64,000 nt of DNA from Gemmatimonas aurantiaca T-27 (GCF_000010305.1 NC_012489.1:2673646-2737645), one strand, 5' to 3'; positions 25,823 to 35,920 are shown, numbered from the stretch's first letter. Program-made: numbers and translations. Notes: a model not told the origin generated them from the sequence alone.

Positions 25823-27206
25823 TGGCGCTGTTGAGGTTGAGGACACCGTTGCTGTCGCCGAATGACGTCAGGTCGTCCATGCCGAGCGTGTGCATCATGC
25901 TGAGCATCGCGTTCGCCATCGGCGTGCCATCCGCCGCCTTGATATGCAGGTTGCCATTCAGGCGGTTCTCCGCCTTGCCCAGCACGAGGAGCGGGCAACG
26001 GCGGTGGTTGTGCAGGTTCGAGTCACCCATCGGCGAGCCGTAGAGGATCATCGTCTTGTCGAGCATGTTCGACTCGCCTTCCTGAATGCTCTTCAGCTTG
26101 TCCAGGAAATACGGCAGCATCGACACGTGATACTTGTTGATCGTGTTGAAGTCGCGCACGCCGCGCTCCGTGCCGCCATGGTGCGAGGCCGGGTGGAACG
26201 GCTTGTCCGTGCCGCTTTCCGGGTAGGTACGGCTGGAGCCGTCGCGACCCATCTTGAACGAGAACACGCGCGTGATGTCGGCCGCGAATGCCAGGGCCTG
26301 GATGTCGAACATCAGCTTGACGTGATCCGCGAACGAATCGGGCACGCCGGCCGGTGCTTCGGGCAGTTCGCGCACTTCACCGCTGGAGTTGCGCGCTTCC
26401 ACCGCCTGAATGCGACGCTCGACTTCACGGATGTCCGTGAGGTAGCGATCGAGACGGTGCTTGTCTTCCGGTCCGAGCGTGGCCTTGAGGCCCGACATTT
26501 CGCCCGAGATGAAATCGAGAATGCTGCGGCGCGTACGACGACGCTCCGCGCGTTCGGCCGACGTGCCGCCGACGCCGAACAGCTTTTCGAACGCCACGCG
26601 CGGATCGCGAATCACCGGCAGCGGCTCGTTCGGCGACGCCCACGAGATGGAGTCGGTGTACACGCAGGCATAACCGTACGCGCAACCACCGGCCTGATCG
26701 ACGTTCTCGATGCAGAGCTGCATCGACGGGATCGGCGTGCTCTGGCCATACCGCTTGGCGTACATCTGATCGAGCGACGTGCCCACCTTCACATCCGAAC
26801 CTTCCGTCTGCTTCGGATGCATGTGCGTCAGGTACACGGCGCTGGAACGGAAGTGATCGCCACCGATTTCATTCGGCGACGTGGGTTCCGCTTCACGCAC
26901 ATCCGTGTTGCTGATGATCGTGAGGTAGTCGCGGTAGTTCTCCAGCGACGTCAGCGCCGTCGGCGACAGATCGTACTTGCTGCCCGCCGCGGCCGGCGAC
27001 CACAGGTTCTGCTTGGCACCCCATTCGTTGCAACCGGCGGCGCCGTGCACCATTTCGATCGCCACGAGACGCGGAGCGGCCTTGGCATCGAACAGACCAC
27101 GACGACCCACCGGGATCATCGCGTCGAGGTACGGCAGCGCAATCGTGGCACTCATCCCCTGCAGGAACTGGCGGCGGGGCATCGCCTTTCCGCTCAAGAA
27201 GTACAT
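25815..27206 (-). CDS. DUF1552 domain protein, Tat-type export signal
   Basis: The 463-residue protein begins with a twin-arginine-like signal (RRQFLQG near residue 11) and matches DUF1552 throughout, for example VHGAAGCNEWG, IGGDHFRSSAVYLT and the terminal NAMLSMMHTLGM. DUF1552 proteins are paired with DUF1592-type cytochrome-like proteins in Planctomycetes and related groups; their reaction is unknown. GGAG lies 8 nt upstream of the ATG. The upstream DUF1592 gene is 35 bp away, and the downstream ankyrin gene overlaps by 8 nt. Confidence 0.88.
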   Translation of the reverse strand: MYFLSGKAMPRRQFLQGMSATIALPYLDAMIPVGRRGLFDAKAAPRLVAIEMVHGAAGCNEWGAKQNLWSPAAAGSKYDLSPTALTSLENYRDYLTIISNTDVREAEPTSPNEIGGDHFRSSAVYLTHMHPKQTEGSDVKVGTSLDQMYAKRYGQSTPIPSMQLCIENVDQAGGCAYGYACVYTDSISWASPNEPLPVIRDPRVAFEKLFGVGGTSAERAERRRTRRSILDFISGEMSGLKATLGPEDKHRLDRYLTDIREVERRIQAVEARNSSGEVRELPEAPAGVPDSFADHVKLMFDIQALAFAADITRVFSFKMGRDGSSRTYPESGTDKPFHPASHHGGTERGVRDFNTINKYHVSMLPYFLDKLKSIQEGESNMLDKTMILYGSPMGDSNLHNHRRCPLLVLGKAENRLNGNLHIKAADGTPMANAMLSMMHTLGMDDLTSFGDSNGVLNLNSANA

Positions 27207-27241
27207 AGCTGTGTCTCCGAGTCAGTTGAAAGTCGAGCGAA

Positions 27242-29845
27242 TCAGCGAGTCCGGCTGTCAGCCGGCGTGGGGATGGTTTCGTGCGTCGCCGGCGTGGCGT
27301 GGGCGACCAGGCTCCGCTTGCGGAACGCGTCGCTCTTCACCACACCGTAAATGAAGTCGTGCATCTTGTAGTTCGAGGCGCGGGCCGCCACCTCGATCTT
27401 GCGCACGGCCGGTGCGTCCGCGTACTCGACGCGACGACCCAGTGCGTACGCCATCAGGTTCTGCGTGAACGAGCGCATCAGCGGCACCGGGCGCTTGAGC
27501 AGCGCGGCCTGGAGCTCACCGGGGCTCGACACCTTCGTGCCATCGTAGAAATCACCACGCGTATCGAGCGGCGTGCCGTTTTCGCGGATGCGCCAGCGAC
27601 CCATCACGTCGAAGTTGTCGAGCGCCAGACCGATCGGGTCGATGAACTGGTGGCAGGAATTGCACGACACGTTCTCGCGGTGCATTTCCATGCGCTCACG
27701 CGTGGTGAGCATCCGGCCGTCCTTGGCTTCGCCCGTCTTTTCGAGGTCAGGCACGTTCGGCGGCGGCGGTGGCGGCGGTGAACCCATGAGCACTTCCATG
27801 ACCCACTTGCCGCGCAGCACGGGCGACGTGCGGTTGGCCACCGACGTCAGCGTGAGCACACTGCCATGACCGAGGATACCGGCACGATGCGATTCCTTCG
27901 GGTACGTGACCTTCCGGAAATTCGCCCCAACCACGCCGGGGATCTCGTAGTGCTTGGCCAGCGATTCGTTCAGGAACGTGTAGTCGGCCGAGAACACATC
28001 GAGGACACTGCGGTTCTCGCGCACGATGTGATTGAAGAAGAGTTCGGTCTCCTCCACCATTTCATCAGCCAACTGCTCGCGGAAGTCCGGATACTGGTTG
28101 GCATCCGGGTGCACGAGCTCCACGTCCTGCAGACGCAGCCACTGCGAGGCAAACCGCGTGGACAGCGCGATCGAGCGCGGGTCCTTGAGCAGACGCTTGG
28201 TCTGCGCCAGCAACACCGTCGTATCCTGCAGACGGCCGCTGCGGCCCAGAGCCACGAGCTGTGAATCGGGCGGCGCGCCCCAGAGGAAGAACGACAGACG
28301 TGAGGCGAGATCGAGGCCGGCCACGGCCACCGAACCCTTCGCGGTGGCCGGCACTTCTTCGATACGGAAGATGAAGTGCGGGCTCGACAGCATCGCTTCC
28401 AGCGCCTGACGCACACCGAGCTCGAAGCCGCCGTCCTTCGCGCCTTCGTCATAGAACGCCATCAGTCCCTTCACGTCGTTCGCCGACAGCGGACGACGGT
28501 AAGCCTGCGCGCCAAGGCGCTGCACAATGCGCTCAGCGCACGGACGGGCTTCCGTCGCGGCCAGCGGGCGGCAACTGAAGATCCTGCGGCGCGTCGGCGT
28601 GTCGGACACACCGGTCGGATTGTACGGGCCGGTGACCGCGAAGTTCTGGATGTGCGCCTGCACCGTGATGCCGGACTGCGCACCGATCTGGGTGTCGGCG
28701 ATGCTGTGACCGAGCGGCGTGATGTTGTCGTTCACCGGTCCTTCGAACGTGCGAAGGAAGGTGGCGGAGATCCGCTGCGGGCCGGCACGCACCAGCACCG
28801 GCTTGGTGCGGATGTCCATGCCCTGCGGATCGGCCTGCGACATGCCACGATCGATATCGAGAATGGCTACGCGCTCGCCGTTCACCGCGATTTCGATCTT
28901 CTCATCGAACGGCGCCGTGGACGCAAACAACTGACCCGTCGGAATCGCGTGCAGCGCCACCGTGAACACGTACTCACCGTCGGCCGGGAAGTTGTGTGTC
29001 ACCGAGGTGCCACCACGTGTGCCCGCTGGGGCGCCGTCCACTTCCACAAGCTGCGACGCGAGGCGTGCAATCTTGTAGGTGCTGGTGGAGACGTTCGCCT
29101 TCGGATCACCCACGGCGAGACGGCTGATTTCGCTGGCCGCATCGAGGTAGGAATCGAGCAGCGTCGCCGACGGCATCTGCACGTCCGCGATGTTGTCGAA
29201 GTTCGCGCTCTTGGTGTCGAGCGGCAGCCAGGAGCTGGCCTTGATTTCGAGCCCGAGCACGTCGCGCACCGCGCGCTCGTATTCGGCACGATTCAGACGC
29301 TGAAACGCGCGCGAACCCGGATTCGGATTCGCCGCGTACCGGGCATCCATGCTGCGCTCGAGCGTTTCCATCAACACCTGCAGCGTATCGCCGGCAGGCT
29401 TGGCCCGTCCCGGGGGAGGCATCATCCCGGTGCGCAGCTTGTTGATCATCTTCTCGGCCACATCGGGCGCCGTCTGACCGATGGTGGCCAGATCGAAGTT
29501 GGACAACGAGAGGTTGCCCTGCTTGCGCGAGTCACTGTGACAACCCGCACAGCTCTTCTTCACGACGGCGTCGAGCGCCGCGCTGTTCATGACGGTGGCA
29601 CCTGGGCGCAGCACCGGATGACCCGTCGCGCGCGCAGGAGCAGCAGTCGTGGGCGCCGTCACGGCATCCACGAAACGATCATAAGAACCATCATATGCGA
29701 CGGGCACAGTAGGTGTGCCAGACACAGTGGGCGCAGTTGCGGCATCGGCAGGCGCGCGATCCACGCGCGGATCGGACGACCGATCGAGCGACGCGATGGC
29801 GAGCAATACCAGACAACCGGAACCAGCGGCAACCAACGACTTCAT
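27242..29845 (-). CDS. DUF1592-type multidomain protein with cytochrome c-like N-terminus
   Basis: The 867-residue protein has the planctomycete-type arrangement. A signal anchor at about 1-20 is followed by a PSCyt1-like heme-binding CAGCH near residue 98 and a DUF1587 region (RLNRAEYERAVRDVLGLE). The DUF1592/DUF1595 core comes next, then DUF1588 (HRAGILGHGSVLTLTSVANR) and a C-terminal DUF1585 stretch (YALGRRVEYAD). It is probably exported and redox-linked. GGAGG with 7-nt spacing supports the ATG at 29845. It heads the DUF1592-DUF1552-ankyrin operon. A proline run (SPPPPPPPNVPD) lies near residue 690. Confidence 0.88.
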   Translation of the reverse strand: MKSLVAAGSGCLVLLAIASLDRSSDPRVDRAPADAATAPTVSGTPTVPVAYDGSYDRFVDAVTAPTTAAPARATGHPVLRPGATVMNSAALDAVVKKSCAGCHSDSRKQGNLSLSNFDLATIGQTAPDVAEKMINKLRTGMMPPPGRAKPAGDTLQVLMETLERSMDARYAANPNPGSRAFQRLNRAEYERAVRDVLGLEIKASSWLPLDTKSANFDNIADVQMPSATLLDSYLDAASEISRLAVGDPKANVSTSTYKIARLASQLVEVDGAPAGTRGGTSVTHNFPADGEYVFTVALHAIPTGQLFASTAPFDEKIEIAVNGERVAILDIDRGMSQADPQGMDIRTKPVLVRAGPQRISATFLRTFEGPVNDNITPLGHSIADTQIGAQSGITVQAHIQNFAVTGPYNPTGVSDTPTRRRIFSCRPLAATEARPCAERIVQRLGAQAYRRPLSANDVKGLMAFYDEGAKDGGFELGVRQALEAMLSSPHFIFRIEEVPATAKGSVAVAGLDLASRLSFFLWGAPPDSQLVALGRSGRLQDTTVLLAQTKRLLKDPRSIALSTRFASQWLRLQDVELVHPDANQYPDFREQLADEMVEETELFFNHIVRENRSVLDVFSADYTFLNESLAKHYEIPGVVGANFRKVTYPKESHRAGILGHGSVLTLTSVANRTSPVLRGKWVMEVLMGSPPPPPPPNVPDLEKTGEAKDGRMLTTRERMEMHRENVSCNSCHQFIDPIGLALDNFDVMGRWRIRENGTPLDTRGDFYDGTKVSSPGELQAALLKRPVPLMRSFTQNLMAYALGRRVEYADAPAVRKIEVAARASNYKMHDFIYGVVKSDAFRKRSLVAHATPATHETIPTPADSRTR

Positions 29846-30162
29846 CCCCGAACCTCCAGGCTCAGGCGGGTTGGCGAAGCGGCGCAGGCAGGAGGCGCGC
29901 CACAACACGGCGGGAGAACAACTTTAGTGCTGACCGGAATCTACGTAGCAAGCAACAATTTCGTTCAACCTCTGAAACAAATATCATCCAGCGATCTGAC
30001 TCCCTCATCCGTTTGGGAGCCATATGGATAGTGGTGGGTACATCGGTTTCGCGGTGTGTTGAACGCGGCTGTCCCTTCCGCTGCACTATCCATCCCACCT
30101 TTCCGCGTCGTCCAACGGGCGTCTCGTCCCGCGGAACGCACTTTCCCCACCTGGAGGACCTC
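29846..30162. other. Divergent regulatory region
   Basis: This 317-bp gap separates the DUF1592 operon (minus) and the aldolase gene (plus). Its middle (about 29930-30000) is notably AT-rich compared with the rest of the window, as expected for divergent promoters. I could not place -35/-10 boxes with confidence. No gene is supported. Confidence 0.55.
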
Positions 30163-31140
30163 GTGCGACCCTGCTGGATGCTGGCAGCCGCTGCCGCTGT
30201 TTCGCTGAGTGCCCTGCCCGACACGGCGCAGGCCCAGACCCGCCTCAACCCGGTCATCGACCTGCTGGCGGCCAACAAGCCCGTCTTCGGGCTCTACGCG
30301 CCGGCCAATCCGCGGGCGCGCCCCGGACAGCCCGCCCCGACCGGACCGGTCAAGAGCATGGCCGAACTGGGTCAGGAAGCGCTGGCCTACAAGAAGCTGG
30401 ACTACATCTTCGAAGGCACGATGGAGTACAACTTCGACCAGTCCTTTCCGCTCTTTCAGGAATTTGCGAAAGCGCTGGACACGGGCGGATCGCTGCAAAA
30501 GGGTAAGGCGCCCCGCTTCACGCATCCCGTGTTCGTGAAGACCCCGGAAATCGCGCCCGACCCGGCGGTGGCCTCGGCCCGTATCGGCAAGCAGCTCAAT
30601 GAAGGCGTGAGCGGTATCATGTTCGTGGACGTGCAGAGTGCCGACGAACTCAAGAAGGGCGTCGCGGCCCTGCGCTTCAAGAGCAAGGGTGGCACGCGGT
30701 CTGACGATGTCGGCGGTGCGCCTGCGCGCTGGGGCATGACCGAGAAGGAGTACAAGGAACGCGCCGACCTGTGGCCGCTCAACCCGAAGGGTGAACTGGT
30801 GACGTTCACCATCGTGGAAAGCAAGGAAGGACTGGCCAAGGTGCGCGAGATCGCCGCCGTGCCAGGTGTGGGTGTGCTGTTCCCGGGTGCCGGAACGCTG
30901 CGTGGCGTATTCAGCACCACCGACGCGAGCGGTCAGCGCAAGTTCGACGAACCGGCGTGGGAAGCGGCCATTCAGTCGGTCCTCGCGGCGTGCAAGGAGT
31001 TCAAGGTGCCGTGTGGGTATCCGGCAGGCGCAGCGGACATCGAGATGCGCATGAAGCAAGGCTTCAGCGTGTTTGTGATCGGCTGGGGTGAGCCGGGCTT
31101 CAAGGCGGTTGATCTTGGACGGGCTGCCGGCGGGCGCTGA
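30163..31140 (+). CDS. Exported HpcH/HpaI-type aldolase/citrate lyase family protein
   Basis: The 325-residue product begins with GTG (30163), backed by GGAGG 5 nt upstream. It carries a signal peptide (MLAAAAAVSLSALPDTAQAQ), unusual for this normally cytosolic class II aldolase family. The body has the TIM-barrel features: PVFGLYAPANPR, the VPGVGVLFPGAGTLRG loop and the terminal RMKQGFSVFVIGWG. Members cleave beta-hydroxy acids or citrate-like substrates. Export and catalysis need testing, and it may have been recruited to another role. Confidence 0.83.
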   Translation: MRPCWMLAAAAAVSLSALPDTAQAQTRLNPVIDLLAANKPVFGLYAPANPRARPGQPAPTGPVKSMAELGQEALAYKKLDYIFEGTMEYNFDQSFPLFQEFAKALDTGGSLQKGKAPRFTHPVFVKTPEIAPDPAVASARIGKQLNEGVSGIMFVDVQSADELKKGVAALRFKSKGGTRSDDVGGAPARWGMTEKEYKERADLWPLNPKGELVTFTIVESKEGLAKVREIAAVPGVGVLFPGAGTLRGVFSTTDASGQRKFDEPAWEAAIQSVLAACKEFKVPCGYPAGAADIEMRMKQGFSVFVIGWGEPGFKAVDLGRAAGGR

Positions 31141-31172
31141 GTTTTTAGCGGTCTTGGATAACAACACAATCG

Positions 31173-31209
31173 AGGGAAGCCGACCGATAGGGGGCGGCCT
31201 CCCTTTTTT
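31173..31209 (+). terminator. Rho-independent terminator of the aldolase gene
   Basis: A 10-bp stem (AGGGAAGCCG/CGGCCTCCCT, one mismatch) is followed by six T residues, 33 bp after the stop codon. Confidence 0.75.
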
Positions 31210-31342
31210 GTGTTAGCCGCACCCGCTTCCGGCGCTCAGTAGTCCAAAGGGATGAGAAGGGTTGCCAGCCGTGGCGCCGCTGCGCGGCGCGAATACAGCA
31301 TGAGCGCAAGGGAAAGCGGCAAGAGCTCTCCAAAAGGCAAAA

Positions 31343-31370
31343 GGGCCGCCGGACACATGTCCGGCGGCCC
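31343..31370. terminator. Terminator of the susCD unit
   Basis: Perfect 13-bp arms GGGCCGCCGGACA/TGTCCGGCGGCCC have a 2-nt centre. A T run (TTTT) follows on the minus strand, 33 bp after the SusD stop. Confidence 0.8.
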
Positions 31371-31403
31371 TTCGTCATCAGCTACGACTCTTCAGCCGCG
31401 AGC

Positions 31404-32753
31404 TTAGTCCGCGCAACCCTTGAAGTTCGGGTTGTTCCGCTCACGCACCGGCACCATCAGGCTCGTACGTGTGCCATACTGCACGCTACGATAGCGCATC
31501 GTACCGACGGGGAACACCGTCGCCGCCGTCCGGTTGTACTGCGTGATCAGGCGGCGCATGTCGCCAAGGCGATGCCCGGTCAGCCACAGCCAGTACGCGC
31601 GCTCCTTGAACAGCATGTCCACCGCAGCGGCGTGCGTCGTGGGCGAAGTGAGCGGCGCAATGGCCGTCGACAAGCCCGTTGCGCGCAGCGTGTTGAGGAT
31701 CGCAACCATCGCATCACGATCAGCCTGCGTGCCACCCGTGGCACCACCCAGACGCGCTTCGGCTTCGATCAGGCGCGCTTCGATGCCATCAGCCAGCGTG
31801 AAGGGTGCGGCTTGCGAGGTGTACTTCTGCTGCGTCGGCAGGTTGAGGCTGGTACCGTCGAAGCCCTGACGTGCCGAAGGAACCCAAGGCACACGCGGAT
31901 CAGCCGGGGTCACGAGATAGTCGAGACCATTCGTGCCTTCCAGCGTGCCGGCCGTGTAGCGGGAGCCGCTCACAAACGTCCCGGCCCATATGCCGTTGTT
32001 CTGGCGGGGAGTAGCGATGGAGTGGCTAAGAACGTACCGGTAGTTCGTGGCCACACCGGTAACCGCTGCCGCCGCCTGGGCATACTGCCCCTGGTTGAGA
32101 AGGATGCGGCCCTTCGCGATGGAGGCGAGGCTGCGGATGTTTGCCGCCGTTGCACTGGCGAGCGCGGAATCCGCCGTAGCAGCTGCCGTGGTGAACATCT
32201 GGGCATTGGTGAGCGGCTGGCCGTACTCGAACTCCCCGTTATCACCCACACGGCTGAACGGCACACCCGAGCAGAACCCTTCGCCGAAGGCGAGTTCGGA
32301 GTATGCGCGGATCGCGTACATCTCACCCAGCGAATCGTTGGTGGCGGCGGACGCGGTCTTCGCGGCCTTCCACCGAACGATGGACGTCGTCATGCCGGCA
32401 CGTGCGCGCTGAAGACCCTCATAGTTGGTGTTCAGTGCGCCACCCAGAGCCTCCACAGCCGTACGTTGATCGGTGGCGTACCGATCGGCAAAAGTATCAG
32501 TCGTCTGAATCTCATCAGCCAGATTGCCGCTCGACACCACATAACCGTCCTGGGTGCCCGAGTAGGCAACGATGAAATCCATCACCGAGCCGTTGCGCAA
32601 GGTGGTGGCTCCCAAGGAGCCACCGAGCGCGCTCTCGGCGATGACGTTGGGCGTCTCGACATTGAGGATGTCCGTGGTGCATCCGCTCACGGCCACTGCA
32701 GCCGCGAGCGCACTCACTGGACGAACCACACGTCGTGTGTTGAAAAATCGCAT
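31404..32753 (-). CDS. SusD/RagB-like outer-membrane lipoprotein
   Basis: The 449-residue lipoprotein has its lipobox at AVSGC and the SusD/RagB TPR-like fold, for example YEGLQRARAGMTTSIVRWKA, AIRAYSELAFGEGFCSG and the C-terminal LYxxRAYWLWLTGHRLGDMRR-like segment. SusD sits on the SusC barrel and captures a polymer or peptide for import. It follows SusC by 11 bp. Substrate specificity cannot be read from the sequence. The Gemmatimonadota-style SusC/D are often peptide- rather than glycan-directed, which is only inference. Confidence 0.9.
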   Translation of the reverse strand: MRFFNTRRVVRPVSALAAAVAVSGCTTDILNVETPNVIAESALGGSLGATTLRNGSVMDFIVAYSGTQDGYVVSSGNLADEIQTTDTFADRYATDQRTAVEALGGALNTNYEGLQRARAGMTTSIVRWKAAKTASAATNDSLGEMYAIRAYSELAFGEGFCSGVPFSRVGDNGEFEYGQPLTNAQMFTTAAATADSALASATAANIRSLASIAKGRILLNQGQYAQAAAAVTGVATNYRYVLSHSIATPRQNNGIWAGTFVSGSRYTAGTLEGTNGLDYLVTPADPRVPWVPSARQGFDGTSLNLPTQQKYTSQAAPFTLADGIEARLIEAEARLGGATGGTQADRDAMVAILNTLRATGLSTAIAPLTSPTTHAAAVDMLFKERAYWLWLTGHRLGDMRRLITQYNRTAATVFPVGTMRYRSVQYGTRTSLMVPVRERNNPNFKGCAD

Positions 32754-32764
32754 GGAGTCTCGTC

Positions 32765-35700
32765 TCAGAAGGAGAAGTTCATACGGAGCATCAGGATGCG
32801 AAGCGGCGGCGTCGAGAAGTACTCCTCACCACCACGCTGATCGGAGTTCGCCGCGGAGGCCTCCGGATCCACACCCTTGTAGTCGGTCATCACGCCGAGA
32901 TTGCGGCCCGTAAGCACGATGTTCCACCGCGTCGTGCGAAGCTTGTTCGCCCAGGCGGTCGGCATCTCGTACGACACCGACAGTTCGCGCCAACGGATGA
33001 AATCACCGTTTTCCATCTGACCCGTGTAGATGGCGTCAGCCGTGGCGTAGGCATACGCCTGCTCCTGCAGCGACACCGACTTGTCGTAACGACCACGGCA
33101 GGTGACACCGTTCTGGCACTGGTGGCGGAGCGTGTTGTTGAACTTGGTGATGCCCCACTTGCCATCGAACTGCGAGGTGATGCGGAGCTTCTTGTTGAGC
33201 AGTTCCAGCGTCGGCGTGAACGCCATTTCCTTCGTCGGGAACGACGAGCCCTGATAGATAGCCGTATCGCTGTAGACCACTTCGCTGCGACCCGCGATGA
33301 TCCCGTCGTTGTTCACGTCGCGCGGCGTGACCGTGCGGTCCCACAGACCGTAGATCGGGTAGCCCGGGCGGTTCTGCTGCGTGTTGCGATTGCCTGACGG
33401 GATCGTGGCCACACCCTCGGCCAGCTTCGTCATGCGGTTCTTCAGCGTCGAACCCGTCAGCGCGAAAGACAGGCCCACGGCGTCGCTTTCGATGATGCGC
33501 TGGTTCCAGGTGAGTTCAACACCCGAGTTCTTGATGTTGCCGATGTTCACGATCTGCGACTGCAGACCCGACAGCGACGGGGCGATGTCACGCAGGATGA
33601 GCGCGTCCGTGGTGGACTTGTTGTACGACGTCAGTTCGATGTTGGTACGACCCGAGAACATCTGCAGGTCGAAACCGAACTCGGTTTCCGCCGAGTATTC
33701 CGGCTTGAGATTCGCGTTGCCCAACGAGCTGAGCGTAGCGCCCGGCGTTTCGCCGGAGGCCAGCGTGAGCGCACCCGGCGAGTACGCCTTGATGGACGCG
33801 GTATCGGCCGGAATCTGACCAGAGGCGCCGTAGGTACCACGCAGACGCAGGCTGTTCAGCCAGTCGCCCTTCGGGAAGAACGCTTCGTCGGAGATGAGCC
33901 ACGACGCGCCGACCTTCGGGTAGTACACCGCGCGGGTGTTGGCACCGAACGCGCTGGCGGCGTCACGACGCAGACCGCCGGTGAGGAACAGCTTGTCCCG
34001 GATACCAAACTGCTGCTCAACGTAGTAACCGAGCGTACGACGATCGGTGATGTTCTGCGTGCTGCTACGCGTGGCCGCAGCCGTCACCGTCACACCACCC
34101 GGCGGGAGACCGATGCCGGTGCTCTGCTGCAGCGTGCGGAAGTTGCGCACGTACTGCATACCGACTGACGTCTTGGAGTTGAGCCAATCGAGCAGCTGGA
34201 ACGTGCCGGTGGCGCCGTAGTCAGCCGTCTGCTGGTTGGTTTCCACACGGTTGGCCGTGATGTTACCCGACCGCACCGTACCCGTATTCGGGCCTTCGCC
34301 GACCTTCGAGATGAACAGGTCGTTGCGGAACGTGATGTCCGAGCCAAGGGCCGCGCGCGTCGCCAGCCACGACACCGGGTTCCACTGCGCCGTCGCCGTG
34401 TTGATGAAACGATTGATGTTCTGCGAGGTGGTCTGCGCCAGCACGTCACCCATCATGAACGAGCGGTAGCCGCGCAGATTGTTGCCCTGCGAATCCTTCA
34501 GATCGCCGCGCCAGTTACCGCCCAGTGCCGCCACCATCAGACCGTTGCCGTTGTCTTCGTTCTGCGGCAGACGCAAGTCGGAATTGATGAAACCCGACGA
34601 CACCTGCAGGAACAGATTGGGACGCAGCTCCGCGCTCACGTTGGCGCGGAAGCTGTTACGCGCCAGTGCATTCGGACGCATGATGTCGCTCGGGAGCGAC
34701 GTGACGCCGCGCTGTGTTTCGAGGCGCGTGACTTCGGAGCTCGGCATCTTGTAGATGCCCGTCTCGCTCTCCGTCTGGCCGGAGACGAAGAACTGCACCT
34801 TGTCGTTACCGCCCGACGACTGGAGGTTGTACTGCTGGCGATTACCCGTGCCGATCGGCGTCAGGTCCGACTGGTTGAGCACGTTGCCGCGCGACAACGA
34901 GTCGGTCACGCCTGCAACGCAGCGGCCGTCAACCATTTCCTGCAGTGTGCAGATGGCGGAAACGTTCGGTGCCGTGGCACGGCGACCCCACAGCGACCAC
35001 AGGTCCGGATACTCTGCCGTGTTGTTGATACGGCCGTTTTCCGCCGACAGGTTCCACGTGGTGCGACCCGACTTACCGCGCTTCGTGGTGATCACGATAA
35101 CGCCGTTGGCCGCTTCCGTGCCGTACAGCGTGGCGGCCGAGGGGCCCTTGATGATCTCGAGGCTTTCGATCTCGTTCGGATTGATATCATCGAGACGCGA
35201 CGGGCCCGAACCACCAACGCCCAGACCGTCGCCCGTGGCGCCGGAGGCACGCACACCGTCGATCACGATGATCGGATCGTTGGAGAGCGAGAAGGAGTTC
35301 TGGCCGCGGATACGCACGCGTGAGCCGGTGCCGGTGGCGCCGGTCTGCACGACCTGCACACCCGACGAACGGCCGGACAGCAGGGCGCCCATGTTGCTCA
35401 CGGGCAGTTCGGCGATCTTCTCGGCGACGTTCACCTGCGTGGTGGCGTTGGCCAGTTCGACCTTACGCTGCTGACCGGTCACCGTGGTCACGACGGCGGC
35501 GAGCGAAAATGCCGCCTGGCCCAGCTTCACATCAGCCACCACCGGGGCGCCTTCGGTCACGTTCACCGTGACACGCTGCGCTTCAAAACCGATGCGGCTC
35601 ACTTCGAGCGTCACGGAGCCCGTGTTGGGAACACGCAGCGTATAGCGCCCATTCTCGCCCGTCAGCGTGCCGATCTGCGTGCCGGCAACAAGGACGCGAG

Positions 35701-35920
35701 CCTGCTGGATGGGCTGACCGGTGCCACCATCGGTAACCGTACCGGTGACAGTGCCGCCGCCTTGCGCGGCCGCCGTTGGCGGCGCGAACAGGCTGAGGCT
35801 CGCCGCGAGGGCCAGCAAAGAAGTGGTCAACCGACGCCGCAGCACTTGCGGACGTGTGGCGACCGGTGGCGAGCAGCCGCGCTCTCCACGGGTGAACGCA
35901 GCGGGTACGAACAATCGCAT
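32765..35920 (-). CDS. SusC/RagA-like TonB-dependent outer-membrane receptor
   Basis: The 1051-residue receptor has a signal peptide, then a carboxypeptidase-regulatory domain (about 55-135). The plug follows, with GRSSGVQVVQTGATGTGSRV and the SusC signature PSAATLYGTEAANGVIVITTKRG (near 255). A 22-strand-type barrel ends in aromatic Phe (RMNFSF). It imports a bound nutrient using TonB/ExbBD energy with its SusD partner. GGGGAG 7 nt upstream fixes the start. A long 5' leader with a terminator hairpin suggests attenuation. Confidence 0.93.
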   Translation of the reverse strand: MRLFVPAAFTRGERGCSPPVATRPQVLRRRLTTSLLALAASLSLFAPPTAAAQGGGTVTGTVTDGGTGQPIQQARVLVAGTQIGTLTGENGRYTLRVPNTGSVTLEVSRIGFEAQRVTVNVTEGAPVVADVKLGQAAFSLAAVVTTVTGQQRKVELANATTQVNVAEKIAELPVSNMGALLSGRSSGVQVVQTGATGTGSRVRIRGQNSFSLSNDPIIVIDGVRASGATGDGLGVGGSGPSRLDDINPNEIESLEIIKGPSAATLYGTEAANGVIVITTKRGKSGRTTWNLSAENGRINNTAEYPDLWSLWGRRATAPNVSAICTLQEMVDGRCVAGVTDSLSRGNVLNQSDLTPIGTGNRQQYNLQSSGGNDKVQFFVSGQTESETGIYKMPSSEVTRLETQRGVTSLPSDIMRPNALARNSFRANVSAELRPNLFLQVSSGFINSDLRLPQNEDNGNGLMVAALGGNWRGDLKDSQGNNLRGYRSFMMGDVLAQTTSQNINRFINTATAQWNPVSWLATRAALGSDITFRNDLFISKVGEGPNTGTVRSGNITANRVETNQQTADYGATGTFQLLDWLNSKTSVGMQYVRNFRTLQQSTGIGLPPGGVTVTAAATRSSTQNITDRRTLGYYVEQQFGIRDKLFLTGGLRRDAASAFGANTRAVYYPKVGASWLISDEAFFPKGDWLNSLRLRGTYGASGQIPADTASIKAYSPGALTLASGETPGATLSSLGNANLKPEYSAETEFGFDLQMFSGRTNIELTSYNKSTTDALILRDIAPSLSGLQSQIVNIGNIKNSGVELTWNQRIIESDAVGLSFALTGSTLKNRMTKLAEGVATIPSGNRNTQQNRPGYPIYGLWDRTVTPRDVNNDGIIAGRSEVVYSDTAIYQGSSFPTKEMAFTPTLELLNKKLRITSQFDGKWGITKFNNTLRHQCQNGVTCRGRYDKSVSLQEQAYAYATADAIYTGQMENGDFIRWRELSVSYEMPTAWANKLRTTRWNIVLTGRNLGVMTDYKGVDPEASAANSDQRGGEEYFSTPPLRILMLRMNFSF

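Noticed and set aside
25890-27350. 486-codon open frame opposite the DUF1552 gene
   Set aside because: The translation is Arg/His-rich with no domain; it is a high-GC shadow of the real gene.
28376-30031. 551-codon open frame opposite the DUF1592 gene
   Set aside because: It is antisense to a well-conserved protein and itself shows no recognisable family.
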